Shown here in pieces: positions 36,597-45,562 of a DNA stretch of 64,000 bases. The DNA is from Alkalimarinus sediminis (GTDB lineage: Bacteria > Pseudomonadota > Gammaproteobacteria > Pseudomonadales > Oleiphilaceae). The stretch is from the NCBI RefSeq assembly GCF_026427595.1, contig NZ_CP101527.1, positions 1,931,001 to 1,995,000 on the forward strand, given 5' to 3'. Below the pieces are notes generated by a model, which did not search any database, was not told the DNA's origin, and saw nothing but the letters and a program-made list of their open reading frames with translations. A program made the position numbers and the translations under genes. Positions within the stretch are counted from its first letter, which is position 1; each line of letters opens with the position of its first letter.

Positions 36597-37087
36597 CGTC
36601 TAAAATCTCTCGGATAAGATACGGTAAAAAATTGGCGGAGATTATAACAAACCACCGGTAAACTAACCTTAGTTATTCACTTTTTTATCGCAACCAAGGG
36701 ATTTTTTACACTTTGATGATCTTTAAATGAACTTTTTGTCATTTATCCACCGAATCTGTGGATAACTTTGTTGAAAACCGTTAGAAACTCTCTCAAATCC
36801 CCCTAAACTACTCCCTTATCATTAGATTGATCACTTTTTAACCAATTATATATTCCTTATTTTACAACAACTTACAACACCTTCGATTAAATATGATCAA
36901 AATGACGGTTTTATTGCGCTTTTTTATCCAACATTAATTTTGTGCATAATACAGTCAATATTCTGGCTACTTATTAGGCAAAAAACAGAACAATATGGAC
37001 GATAAAGGCGTTTAAACAGCTTCAAATAGACCAGGAAGATAAATACAGAAGTCGTTTGGGGGATAAGGAGTGTTTAAAAGGCTTAAA
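36597..37087. other. AT-rich intergenic region with DnaA-box-like inverted pair
   Basis: Between pyrD and the PilZ gene I see no gene. The clearest element is TTATCCAC (36743-36750) facing GTGGATAA (36758-36765), 7 bases apart. TGTGGATAA (36757-36765) is a perfect DnaA box on the minus strand; the other half matches 8 of 9. The rest is AT-rich with no further pattern found. Confidence 0.45.
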
Positions 37088-37360
37088 CTAGATAAACGAG
37101 AGAGCTTTTCCATCAGAGGTATGACGAACAACTCGCATATCAACGGTCATAGGTTCAACAAAGCTTGCAGTTTCGATTAATACTCGAACAATCTCACCTT
37201 CTTGCGCAACAATTTCAGATGCCTTGCTTATAACAAACATCCCCGTATCAGACATATCTCTAGTCTGATAATGTGCAACCCCATTTAATGGATGGCGAAC
37301 CTCCACATCAAACGAAACCTTGATTCTCGGGTGTTTCCTTTTTTCGGCGGCTAATGGCAT
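37088..37360 (-). CDS. PilZ domain protein (cyclic-di-GMP receptor)
   Basis: 90 residues, a single PilZ domain. The c-di-GMP site is intact: 'RKHPRIKV' (RxxxR) and 'DMSDTGMFV' ((D/N)xSxxG). It ends right after 'KALSFI', slightly short of many PilZ domains. A stand-alone receptor of this size usually acts by binding a partner protein; the partner is unknown. It is divergent from the cation transporter gene. Confidence 0.88.
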   Translation of the reverse strand: MPLAAEKRKHPRIKVSFDVEVRHPLNGVAHYQTRDMSDTGMFVISKASEIVAQEGEIVRVLIETASFVEPMTVDMRVVRHTSDGKALSFI

Positions 37361-37540
37361 CGTGGTAGTAGCTCAATAAGTGACGGCTCAGCGAATAATA
37401 GCTAGGTTGTTAATAGCTAGATTCGTAATAAAGTTCTAACCTGAGCTGTATAATAGTCACATATCCATATAATTCAATAGGTTTGAATACCTATATACAG
37501 ATATGCCAATTTTTTGTCGTGGTATATCAACTTTGAGCAA

Positions 37541-37549
37541 TGCTACAAT
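37541..37549 (+). promoter_or_regulatory. Extended -10 promoter candidate for the cation transporter
   Basis: TGC-TACAAT is an extended -10 with no good -35 at 17 bases. It would start transcription near 37556, placing the whole 13-bp repeat array in the 5' leader. Confidence 0.4.
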
Positions 37550-37564
37550 CAGAGTATTATTAAC

Positions 37565-37668
37565 AAATAGTATTCACAAATAGTAATCACAAGCAGTACC
37601 CACAAATAGTAATCACAAGCAGTACCCACAAATAGTAATCACAAGCAGTACCCACAAATAGTATTCAC
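37565..37668 (+). repeat. Eight tandem 13-bp units upstream of cation transporter
   Basis: Units start at 37565, 37578, 37591, 37604, 37617, 37630, 37643 and 37656. Two kinds alternate, AAATAGTAATCAC and AAGCAGTACCCAC, giving three exact 26-bp repeats; the outer units read AAATAGTATTCAC. The array ends 15 bases before the start codon. Confidence 0.92.
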
Positions 37669-37683
37669 AACTGATTTCGAATT

Positions 37684-38868
37684 ATGCATAACCACGATAT
37701 AGCTCATCAAGCCACTTCAGATAAAGAGCAAAGCGCCGACCAATTTCAAAAGCAAGCCCAACAGGTCACCCTGATAGGGATGGTTATTGACGTTATTCTA
37801 GGCATCTTAAAAATCGTCTTTGGTCTAGTTTCTCACTCCTATGCACTGATCGCCGACGGTCTGCATTCATTTTCAGATGCGTTAACAGACATACTAGTCA
37901 TCGCAATCACCAAATACTCTCGCTTAGAGCCTGACGAGGATCACCCCTATGGACATGAGCGTTTTGAGACACTGGGTACTGTTTTCTTAGGCTGCCTGCT
38001 TATAGCGGTAGCCGGCGCAATGGCTTGGGACAGCGTTATGCGGCTCTTATCCCAGACATCAATAGAGATACCAACCTGGCCGGCATTAGTCATTGCAGCG
38101 GTATCTATATTGGCGAAAGAACTAATTTTTCGCTACACCTTTCATGTTGGTACCAAAATCAAATCAGATTTGATCATTGCCAATGCTTGGCATAGCCGAA
38201 CCGATGCACTCTCTTCAATTGTTGTGTTTATTGGTATCGCAGGAGCCATGAGCGGGTATAGCTGGCTCGACGCAGCTGCAGCAGTGGTGGTAGCCATCAT
38301 GATTGCAAAAGTCGGGTGGGATCTTTCGTGGGATAGCATTAAAGAACTAGTGGATACAGCAATCCCACCTGAAGAGACTGAGGAACTACGAGAATTTATA
38401 AAACAGACGCCAGGTATTCAGAACGTGCACGACCTAAGAAGCCGTCATATGGGACCAGACATTATTTTGGATGTGCATCTACAAGTTCGTCCTTCAATTA
38501 GCGTATCTGAAGGTCACCAAATCGGTCTAATCGTGACCGACCGATTGAAAAAGCAATACTCTCATATCAGAGAAGTGACCTTTCACATAGACGCAGAAGA
38601 TGATGATCAAAACGGCCAACATGCAACAACAGCATCTTTACCGCTGAGAGATGAGGTGATCAACACCCTCAGAAAATCGTGGGCCAACTCAATCGATCTT
38701 AAAGATGACCACAACATCAACCTGCATTACCTTAACAACCAAATTTCTGTTGAGATATTTATTGAATCCAATGAAGACCATCCACCACACCTGGTTAATA
38801 CCTTAAAAGAGCAAGCTGCCTCTATTAATTGGCTAGGTGACTTAACATTATGGTATCAGCATAAATAA
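37684..38868 (+). CDS. Cation diffusion facilitator (CDF) family metal efflux protein
   Basis: 394 residues. Six TM segments at about 30-230, with metal-site motifs 'HSFSDALTD' in TM2, 'DEDHPYGHERFE' in the loop and 'HSRTDALSS' in TM5. The C-terminal cytoplasmic domain (about 235-394) includes 'VHDLRSRHMG' and 'HIDAEDDDQNGQH'. It should export Zn, Fe, Mn or a similar divalent ion in exchange for protons. The N-terminus is His- and Gln-rich (MHNHDIAHQ). There is no clear ribosome site before the ATG, which directly follows the tandem repeats. The ion cannot be told from sequence. Confidence 0.92.
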   Translation: MHNHDIAHQATSDKEQSADQFQKQAQQVTLIGMVIDVILGILKIVFGLVSHSYALIADGLHSFSDALTDILVIAITKYSRLEPDEDHPYGHERFETLGTVFLGCLLIAVAGAMAWDSVMRLLSQTSIEIPTWPALVIAAVSILAKELIFRYTFHVGTKIKSDLIIANAWHSRTDALSSIVVFIGIAGAMSGYSWLDAAAAVVVAIMIAKVGWDLSWDSIKELVDTAIPPEETEELREFIKQTPGIQNVHDLRSRHMGPDIILDVHLQVRPSISVSEGHQIGLIVTDRLKKQYSHIREVTFHIDAEDDDQNGQHATTASLPLRDEVINTLRKSWANSIDLKDDHNINLHYLNNQISVEIFIESNEDHPPHLVNTLKEQAASINWLGDLTLWYQHK

Positions 38869-38884
38869 AACTGATACTTTTAAG

Positions 38885-40903
38885 TTAACGATGCCCTAAC
38901 ACGGCTTCTTTTAATGCAGCAATATCATCCCTGAGCTGAGCGGCCTTCTCAAAATCAAGGTCGCTAGCAGCTGCGTACATTTCATCCTCTAACCTTGAAA
39001 TCTCTTTAGACAGCTGTTCAGGTGTTCTGGATTTGATATCCACACTGTAACGCTCTCCCTTTTCGGCAACTTTACTAGCCGGCCCAATTTTACGCCCTGG
39101 AATAACGGCCCCTTCCATAATATCAGCCACTTTCTTATTTAGGCCTTTAGGGGTAATACCATGCTTAACATTGTACTCTTCTTGAACTTTCCGCCTTCTT
39201 ACGGTTTCATCAATTGCACGCTTCATCGACTTGGTAACTTTGTCTCCGTACAGTATTGCAGTACCGTTGATATTTCGAGCTGCTCGTCCAATCGTTTGAA
39301 CTAATGCCCTTTCTGACCGCAAAAAACCCTCTTTATCCGCATCGAGAATAGCAACCAACGAGACCTCAGGCATATCCAACCCTTCCCTCAAAAGGTTGAT
39401 ACCCACCAATACATCAAAAACACCAAGCCTTAAATCACGAATAATTTCAACACGCTCAACCGTATCGATATCAGAGTGCAAATAACGTACTCGCACACCA
39501 TGCTCCATTAAAAAGTCAGTCAGGTCTTCAGACATACGCTTGGTTAAAGTAGTAACTAGAATACGGTCACCTGACGCAACTCGCTTATGGATCTCAGACA
39601 AAAGATCATCCACTTGGGTAGTGGCAGGCCGAACATCTATTATTGGGTCTAGCAACCCTGTTGGCCTAACCAGTTGCTCAACGACTCTTCCTGAGTGCTC
39701 GGCTTCGTAGTCTCCAGGTGTTGCGGATACAAAAATAGTTTGCGGTGAAATACGCTCCCACTCATCAAAGCGCATAGGTCTGTTATCAAGAGCCGAAGGC
39801 AAACGAAAACCATACTCAACCAACGTCTCTTTACGGGACCGGTCACCGCGATACATACCTCCAATCTGAGACACCGTTACGTGAGATTCATCCACCACCA
39901 ACAGTGCGTTGTCAGGAAGGTAGTCGAACAACGTTGGCGGCGCCTCACCATTACGCCGCCCCGATAAGTAGCGAGAATAGTTTTCAATGCCGTTGCAATA
40001 CCCTAGCTCATTCATCATTTCGATGTCGTAGCGGGTTCTCTCTTCTAACCTTTGTGCTTCGACCAGCTTATTATTATCTTTCAGTTGTGGCAGGCGCTCA
40101 GCCAACTCGACCTTAATCTCCTCTATGGCATCGAGTATTTTCTGTCTTGGAGTAACATAGTGAGATTTAGGATAGATAGTCAAGCGAGGCACCCGCCTGA
40201 GCACTTCACCAGTTAAAGGATCGAAATAAGCAAGGCTTTCAACTTCATCATCAAACAACTCTATCCGAACCGCCTCTTTTTCTGACTCGGCAGGATAGAT
40301 ATCAATCACATCCCCCCTAACACGATAGGTAGCTCGATGCAGCTCAACATCGTTACGCGTATATTGCAGGTCCGCTAAGCGACTCACTATTTCCCGCTGA
40401 TCAATACGATCACCTCGGTCAACATGCAGCATCATTTTCAGATAGGACTTCGGGTCACCCAAGCCATAAATGGCTGAAACCGTCGCAACAATGATCGCAT
40501 CTTCTCGCTCAAGCAGCGCTTTAGTCGCCGACAACCGCATCTGCTCAATATGCTCATTCACCGCAGCATCTTTTTGAATAAACGTATCTGAGGCAGGCAC
40601 ATACGCCTCTGGCTGGTAATAGTCATAGTATGAAACAAAGTACTCAACCGCATTGTCCGGAAAAAACTCTTTAAACTCGCCATATAATTGCGCGGCTAAC
40701 GTTTTATTATGAGCCATTATTATCGTAGGTCGTTTAAGAGAGGCGATGACATTAGCTATCGTAAAGGTCTTCCCAGACCCGGTCACACCCAACAACGTTT
40801 GATGAGTAAGACCTGCTTCAACCCCTTCTACCAGGCCTTTGATAGCATCGGGCTGATCACCTGATGGTTTGAAATCTGAGTAAACTTTAAATTCTTTTGT
40901 CAT
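38885..40903 (-). CDS. uvrB: UvrABC excinuclease subunit B
   Basis: 672 residues, normal length. Walker A '[12 protein letters not shown]', the damage-probing beta-hairpin region '[17 protein letters not shown]', helicase motifs 'VDESHV', 'ATPGDYE' and 'QTIGRAARN', and a C-terminal UVR/UvrC-binding motif '[11 protein letters not shown]'. It is the nucleotide excision repair damage verifier. The GGGAAG ribosome site is close to ATG. I looked for a LexA box upstream and saw none. Convergent with the CDF gene (16-base gap). Confidence 0.98.
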   Translation of the reverse strand: MTKEFKVYSDFKPSGDQPDAIKGLVEGVEAGLTHQTLLGVTGSGKTFTIANVIASLKRPTIIMAHNKTLAAQLYGEFKEFFPDNAVEYFVSYYDYYQPEAYVPASDTFIQKDAAVNEHIEQMRLSATKALLEREDAIIVATVSAIYGLGDPKSYLKMMLHVDRGDRIDQREIVSRLADLQYTRNDVELHRATYRVRGDVIDIYPAESEKEAVRIELFDDEVESLAYFDPLTGEVLRRVPRLTIYPKSHYVTPRQKILDAIEEIKVELAERLPQLKDNNKLVEAQRLEERTRYDIEMMNELGYCNGIENYSRYLSGRRNGEAPPTLFDYLPDNALLVVDESHVTVSQIGGMYRGDRSRKETLVEYGFRLPSALDNRPMRFDEWERISPQTIFVSATPGDYEAEHSGRVVEQLVRPTGLLDPIIDVRPATTQVDDLLSEIHKRVASGDRILVTTLTKRMSEDLTDFLMEHGVRVRYLHSDIDTVERVEIIRDLRLGVFDVLVGINLLREGLDMPEVSLVAILDADKEGFLRSERALVQTIGRAARNINGTAILYGDKVTKSMKRAIDETVRRRKVQEEYNVKHGITPKGLNKKVADIMEGAVIPGRKIGPASKVAEKGERYSVDIKSRTPEQLSKEISRLEDEMYAAASDLDFEKAAQLRDDIAALKEAVLGHR

Positions 40904-41145
40904 CTAACTTCCCAACAAAAAAGCCGCTATAGAAAAGCGACTCTCGAAAAACCATTATCACAAGCGTCTATTAAATGCTATTATTGGCACGTTTTGGGCG
41001 ATCAAAGTGCCTAAACATGTGTTTGATACCCTATTTCTTACCGTACAATTGAAGTATGGTCAAATAATTGAGTTATCAAGGTAAAATCGTAGAAACAGGC
41101 GATTTATAATTAACATCTGAACACTCCTTATTGAGGATAGCAAGC

Positions 41146-42330
41146 TTGGACGTTCAACTTTCTCACCGTGTACAACAAATCAAACCTTCCCCTACTCTTG
41201 CAGTGACTAATAAAGCAGCCGAACTTCGCGCAGCAGGACAAGATATTATTGGCCTTGGCGCAGGCGAGCCAGATTTCGACACCCCAGAGCACATTAAAGC
41301 CGCAGCGATTGCAGCAATTAATGAAGGTAAAACAAAATATACTGCGGTTGATGGTACTCCTGGTCTCAAGAAGGCAATCATTGATAAGTTTAAAAGGGAT
41401 AACGACCTCTCCTACGAGCCAAACCAAATTCTAGTTTCGTCTGGAGGCAAGCAGAGCTTCTTTAACTTGGCACTAGCACTGCTTAATCCAGGTGATGAAG
41501 TCGTTATACCTGCACCTTACTGGGTTTCTTATCCCGATATGGTATTAGTTGCCGAAGGTGTGCCAGTTATTATCGAAACCACCCAAGAGCAGCGCTTTAA
41601 AATTACCGCTGAGCAGCTAGAAGCCGCTATCACAGATAAAACCAAACTGGTCGTTCTTAACAGCCCTTCTAACCCAACGGGTGTTGCTTATTCAAAACAA
41701 GAGCTAGCTGAACTGGCAGAAGTACTGAAGAAGCACCCGCAGATCTTTGTAGCTACAGATGATATGTATGAACATATCGTATGGGGTAGCGAGCCATTTT
41801 GTAACATATTAAATGCATGCCCTAAGCTATATGACCGTACATTTGTTTTGAACGGTGTTTCTAAAGCATACTCTATGACTGGATGGCGCATCGGTTACGC
41901 CGCAGGCCCTCAGAAAGTCATCGGTGCAATGAAAAAGATTCAGTCGCAAAGTACTTCTAACCCTGCATCTATTTCACAAGCTGCCGCCGAAGCCGCCCTT
42001 AACGGATCGCAAGAGTGCGTAGCAGAAATGGTGACAGAGTTTAAAAAGCGCCACGATTATTTAGTTGCTGCTCTTAACGGCATCAATGGTGTGAGCTGCA
42101 TTGAAGGAAACGGAACCTTCTACGTTTTCCCTAGCTTCCAAGAAGCAATAGAGTCAACTGAAGGCGTGTCAACCGATGTAGAGCTAGCAGAACTTCTGCT
42201 CTCTACCGTCGGCGTTGCATTGGTTCCAGGGTCAGCCTTTGGTGCACCAGGTCACATGCGTCTGAGCTTTGCAACAAGCATGGATGTACTAGAGGCGGCA
42301 GTCGCTAGAATCAAAAAGGCACTGGGGTAA
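41146..42330 (+). CDS. aspC: Aspartate aminotransferase (class I, Ib subgroup)
   Basis: 394 residues from TTG at 41146. The usual start for this family, 'DVQLSHRVQQIKPSPTLAVT', and a TTGAGGA ribosome site nine bases before favour this TTG over the TTG at 41131. PLP motifs: 'NSPSNPTG', 'DDMYEHI' and the Lys of 'NGVSKAYSMTGWRIGYAAG'. It moves amino groups between aspartate and 2-oxoglutarate; the Ib subgroup also acts on prephenate in some bacteria. It is single, with tRNA-Asn 119 bases downstream. Confidence 0.93.
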   Translation: MDVQLSHRVQQIKPSPTLAVTNKAAELRAAGQDIIGLGAGEPDFDTPEHIKAAAIAAINEGKTKYTAVDGTPGLKKAIIDKFKRDNDLSYEPNQILVSSGGKQSFFNLALALLNPGDEVVIPAPYWVSYPDMVLVAEGVPVIIETTQEQRFKITAEQLEAAITDKTKLVVLNSPSNPTGVAYSKQELAELAEVLKKHPQIFVATDDMYEHIVWGSEPFCNILNACPKLYDRTFVLNGVSKAYSMTGWRIGYAAGPQKVIGAMKKIQSQSTSNPASISQAAAEAALNGSQECVAEMVTEFKKRHDYLVAALNGINGVSCIEGNGTFYVFPSFQEAIESTEGVSTDVELAELLLSTVGVALVPGSAFGAPGHMRLSFATSMDVLEAAVARIKKALG

Positions 42331-42401
42331 CCATTTAGAAGCTAAAATCGCGTATCGACTCAAGTCCTTGTAAAGTTTTATTTATTTTAGCTAATAAGGA
42401 C

Positions 42402-42430
42402 TTGACGAAACCCCACAAGGTTATTAGTAT
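42402..42430 (+). promoter_or_regulatory. Sigma-70 promoter of second tRNA-Asn
   Basis: TTGACG (42402-42407), 17-base spacer, TAGTAT (42425-42430), then ACGCGCCTC. The -35 and GC-rich discriminator are shared with the tRNA-Asn promoter at 28944. Confidence 0.78.
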
Positions 42431-42449
42431 ACGCGCCTCAACTGATTGT

Positions 42450-42525
42450 TCCTCGATAGCTCAGTTGGTAGAGCAACGGACTGTTAATCCGTGGGTCGCT
42501 GGTTCGAGCCCAGCTCGAGGAGCCA
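42450..42525 (+). tRNA. tRNA-Asn (anticodon GTT), second copy
   Basis: 76 nt with CCA, identical to the copy at 28992-29067. The 17 bases before both copies (CGCCTCAACTGATTGT and one more) are also identical, so leader and gene are duplicated together or kept alike. Confidence 0.97.
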
Positions 42526-42536
42526 AGTATTCTAAA

Positions 42537-42571
42537 AAGCCTGATCATGATAAATGATCAGGCTTTTTTTT
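42537..42571 (+). terminator. Rho-independent terminator after tRNA-Asn
   Basis: Perfect 12-bp stem AAGCCTGATCAT / ATGATCAGGCTT with a 5-base loop (42549-42553) and a run of eight T at 42564-42571. Confidence 0.95.
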
Positions 42572-42734
42572 GGCTACAACTAGCCCTTCAAGCCGCACAC
42601 CTAGACACACCCGCCTGAACAACCAAGCAACTAACCAGCAGAGAAATTACCAACAGAACAATTATCCAACAGAACTAAAAAACACAGGAGGAGCAACCTC
42701 CCCCTCCTCTGCAACACTCGAGTATGCTAAAAAC

Positions 42735-43436
42735 CTAAGGTAGAGTGGCAACAATCTCTTCGAGCGACTTTAACGGATCTTGAGCTTGAGTGATAGGACG
42801 TCCAATCACCAAGTAATCAGAACCTGCCGAAACAGCCTCTTCTGGCGTCATCACACGCTTCTGATCACCTCTATCTGCACTCATTGGCCTTATACCTGGC
42901 GTTACCAAGTTAAAGGATTCAGGACAAATCTCTCGAATAGCTGTTACTTCTTGAGCAGAACACACCACACCATCCAACCCTGCATCAGAGGTCAGCTTAG
43001 CGAGTCGCTTTACGTGCTCCATGGGCTCCACATCCAAGCCAATGTCACTTAGATCCTGTCGTTCCATACTAGTCAAAACAGTAACGGCAATCAGTTTTGG
43101 CGGAGTACGGTATTTTTCCAAACCCTCTCGACAAGACTCCATCATTCTGCGACCACCTGAAGCATGAACATTAACCATCCAAACACCGAGGTCTGCAGCA
43201 GCTTGAACCGCCTTAGTGGTCGTATTTGGAATATCATGAAACTTCAGATCTAAAAACACTTCGAAATCGCGTTTATGGAGCTCTTCAAGTATTTCTGGGC
43301 CGCACAATGTAAACAGCTCTTTACCCACCTTAACCCGACACTGCGAAGGGTCAAGCTTATCAGCCATTACTAACGCATCAGCCTTAGAGTGGTAGTCCAG
43401 CGCAACAATCACTGGCGATAGATTATCAATACCCAT
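42735..43436 (-). CDS. pyrF: Orotidine 5'-phosphate decarboxylase
   Basis: 233 residues. Catalytic tetrad in '[10 protein letters not shown]' (Asp-x-Lys-x-x-Asp); phosphate site 'VTPGIRP' and 'LVIGRPIT'. Last step of UMP synthesis. It lies 63 bases after lapB on the same strand, the same order as in other gammaproteobacteria. Confidence 0.97.
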   Translation of the reverse strand: MGIDNLSPVIVALDYHSKADALVMADKLDPSQCRVKVGKELFTLCGPEILEELHKRDFEVFLDLKFHDIPNTTTKAVQAAADLGVWMVNVHASGGRRMMESCREGLEKYRTPPKLIAVTVLTSMERQDLSDIGLDVEPMEHVKRLAKLTSDAGLDGVVCSAQEVTAIREICPESFNLVTPGIRPMSADRGDQKRVMTPEEAVSAGSDYLVIGRPITQAQDPLKSLEEIVATLP

Positions 43437-43499
43437 TAACGTAAACCTATTAAAATTAAAAAATTAGCTAGTAATAAAAAACCATTAACCTCAAGCACT

Positions 43500-44672
43500 C
43501 TATTCACCCTCTACACCTTGTATAGGGGTTACAACACCCCACTCTTTGCAGCTAGGACACTGCCAGTGCAATAGCTCTCCTGCAAAGCCACAACTCTCAC
43601 ACCGGTATACAGGCTTACCATCTAATAGTGATTGAGTAACGCGCTTGATAATCATTAAATGGCGAATATCAGACTCAGACACCGCATTAACACTCTGATA
43701 ATCCACCAGACGATCCAACCCTTTCAGGCTAGATTTTTTTAATAGGGTGCCTTCAAGAAACTTTTCTGCCTCCAACACCCCCAACTCACGATTATAGCTG
43801 TCAGCAATCCCCAAAATAACACTAGATGAATCGTTTTTAACTAACAACCCTTCAAGGTAATGCCGAAACTTACTTTCTGTTTTAAGGTATTTAGAGCACT
43901 CGTGTAGCAGCGGTATTGCTTCTGGAACAAAACGTGTATCTTGCCCTTCAACCTTTCTTAGAACAACTACGGCTTCAGAGTAATGCCCCTCTGCCATATG
44001 TATTTTCGCAAGTAACAAGTTTGCTCGAACACAGCCTCTATCAAACCCCAAGGCTTCTCGTAACTTATTTCTCGCATCCCAGTAGTGATGCTGCTCGACC
44101 AGCTTTTCAGCTAACTCACAAGCAAAGTGAGCAAGCATAACTGAGATATCAACCCCTTTCTGAGCATGGTAGCGCACACCATACTCTAAAGCCCTATCCC
44201 AATCTCGCTCTTGCTGATAGATATCGACTAACCATTTAAGGCTCTTTGAACCAAACGACCGAGACTCGTTTAACTGCAAAAACAAAGACTCAGCTCGATC
44301 CAACAACCCTGCAGCCATATAATCTCTAGCCAATTCAAACATCACCTCATCGGCATAGCTTTTAGGCACTTCGGGTCGAGACATTAAATTTTGATGAACC
44401 AGAATCGCCTTCTCCACCTCGCCATTTTTACGAAAATGGGATCCAATAGAGAGGTGCATCCCTACAGTTTCTGAGGTCACTTCAAGGGATTGCACAAATG
44501 AGTCGATAACTTCTTCTGAGTAGGTATCAAATAGTATTTTTAAACGATCTTTGAGATTTGAAGGAAGCGCAGGATCAACACCAGAATAGGCTTTCTTCTT
44601 GGCTGTATAACCCAGAAGCCAACCCACACCAATCGCGACAGCAAGCATTAACCACTGTACAAACGTATCCAT
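43500..44672 (-). CDS. lapB: LPS assembly protein B (YciM), TPR and rubredoxin-like
   Basis: 390 residues. N-terminal TM (residues ~5-22) facing the cytoplasm, followed by a chain of TPR helices (about 65-350). A C-terminal rubredoxin-type zinc site has two CxxC pairs: 'CESCGF' and 'CPSCKEWG'. LapB controls LpxC breakdown by FtsH and so LPS level. It directly follows lapA (8-base gap), the conserved pair. Confidence 0.95.
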   Translation of the reverse strand: MDTFVQWLMLAVAIGVGWLLGYTAKKKAYSGVDPALPSNLKDRLKILFDTYSEEVIDSFVQSLEVTSETVGMHLSIGSHFRKNGEVEKAILVHQNLMSRPEVPKSYADEVMFELARDYMAAGLLDRAESLFLQLNESRSFGSKSLKWLVDIYQQERDWDRALEYGVRYHAQKGVDISVMLAHFACELAEKLVEQHHYWDARNKLREALGFDRGCVRANLLLAKIHMAEGHYSEAVVVLRKVEGQDTRFVPEAIPLLHECSKYLKTESKFRHYLEGLLVKNDSSSVILGIADSYNRELGVLEAEKFLEGTLLKKSSLKGLDRLVDYQSVNAVSESDIRHLMIIKRVTQSLLDGKPVYRCESCGFAGELLHWQCPSCKEWGVVTPIQGVEGE

Positions 44673-44680
44673 TATAAGCC

Positions 44681-44974
44681 TTAAGCAGAGCCACCTTTTA
44701 AGCGACTAAGTTCTACTTCGGTATGTTTTACTTTCTTCTCAGTACGTTTCTTTTGAGTTTTAAGCCGCAGAATCGTCGAACTACAAGCAAAAACCCCCAA
44801 AACACCACCCAAAACAAAGGAAGAAATTAACCAGAAAGCAAGATAAAGCTCACCAGTCTGACCGATAAGGTAATCAACCGACACCAACTGATTATTACGA
44901 GAGGTAAACAGGACGCCAACCAATAGAATGACTAACGCTAACACAAAATAGGCGATTCGCCGTATCAACGACAT
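44681..44974 (-). CDS. lapA: LPS assembly protein A (DUF1049)
   Basis: 97 residues from ATG 44974; an ATG at 44989 gives 102. GGGA lies a few bases before the inner ATG and nothing similar before the outer, so I prefer the inner. Two TM segments (about 7-25 and 43-65) with 'SRNNQLVSVDYLIGQ' between them, then a basic coiled-coil tail. It works with LapB in LPS control. Confidence 0.9.
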   Translation of the reverse strand: MSLIRRIAYFVLALVILLVGVLFTSRNNQLVSVDYLIGQTGELYLAFWLISSFVLGGVLGVFACSSTILRLKTQKKRTEKKVKHTEVELSRLKGGSA

Positions 44975-45129
44975 AACTTTTCCCGACATATCAGTAAGTG
45001 GAGCTACCCATTTAACCTAACAGGCAGCTAACGCTAACACCCACAATAATAACACATCAAACGCGTTATACTTTAAAGAGGTATTCTTAAGAGCGACACC
45101 AATATACCAGAAACGACAAGTTTGCGTCT

Positions 45130-45426
45130 CTAGTAACCGGCCTTCAAGCTATCATTAACCTGATCTCTAAGCTCTTTACCCGGTTTGAAGTGAGGAACGT
45201 ACTTAGCTGAAAGCTGAACGGACTCTCCAGTCTTAGGATTTCTACCAGACCGAGGCGCTCGATAATGCAGAGAAAAGCTTCCAAACCCTCTAATCTCAAT
45301 ACGCTGACCTTGCGATAGCGTTTGAGACATTAAATCAATAATAGTTTTTACCGCTAACTCGACATCTTTTACAGATAACTGAGTTTGCTTTGATGCAATA
45401 ATTTCGACTAATTCAGACTTGGTCAT
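45130..45426 (-). CDS. ihfB: Integration host factor subunit beta
   Basis: 98 residues (usual 94) from the ATG at 45426; the frame extends further up but without family sequence. DNA-bending arm '[15 protein letters not shown]' with the intercalating Pro, and '[13 protein letters not shown]'. Forms IHF with IhfA. It lies after rpsA, as usual, past the rpsA terminator. Confidence 0.97.
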   Translation of the reverse strand: MTKSELVEIIASKQTQLSVKDVELAVKTIIDLMSQTLSQGQRIEIRGFGSFSLHYRAPRSGRNPKTGESVQLSAKYVPHFKPGKELRDQVNDSLKAGY

Positions 45427-45483
45427 TGACGGGCCCTTTCCTTTTTTATTGTTCCTTAGTGTAGCCGAACAGAAAAAAAATAC

Positions 45484-45513
45484 AAAAAAAACGGGCAATT
45501 AGCCCGTTTTTTT
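45484..45513 (-). terminator. Rho-independent terminator of rpsA
   Basis: 12-bp stem AAAAAAACGGGC / GCCCGTTTTTTT with a 5-base loop. Read on the minus strand it ends in a U-run. It lies between rpsA and ihfB, so ihfB needs read-through or its own promoter. Confidence 0.9.
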
Positions 45514-45562
45514 ATAAACCCAGATAACCATCCCTGATTCAGAGACGGTTAAAAACTAGAAA

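Noticed and set aside
37565-37668. CRISPR-like array
   Set aside because: Units are directly adjacent with no unique spacers; it is a plain tandem repeat.
40904-41145. LexA box upstream of uvrB
   Set aside because: I searched by eye for CTG-N10-CAG and saw no convincing match.
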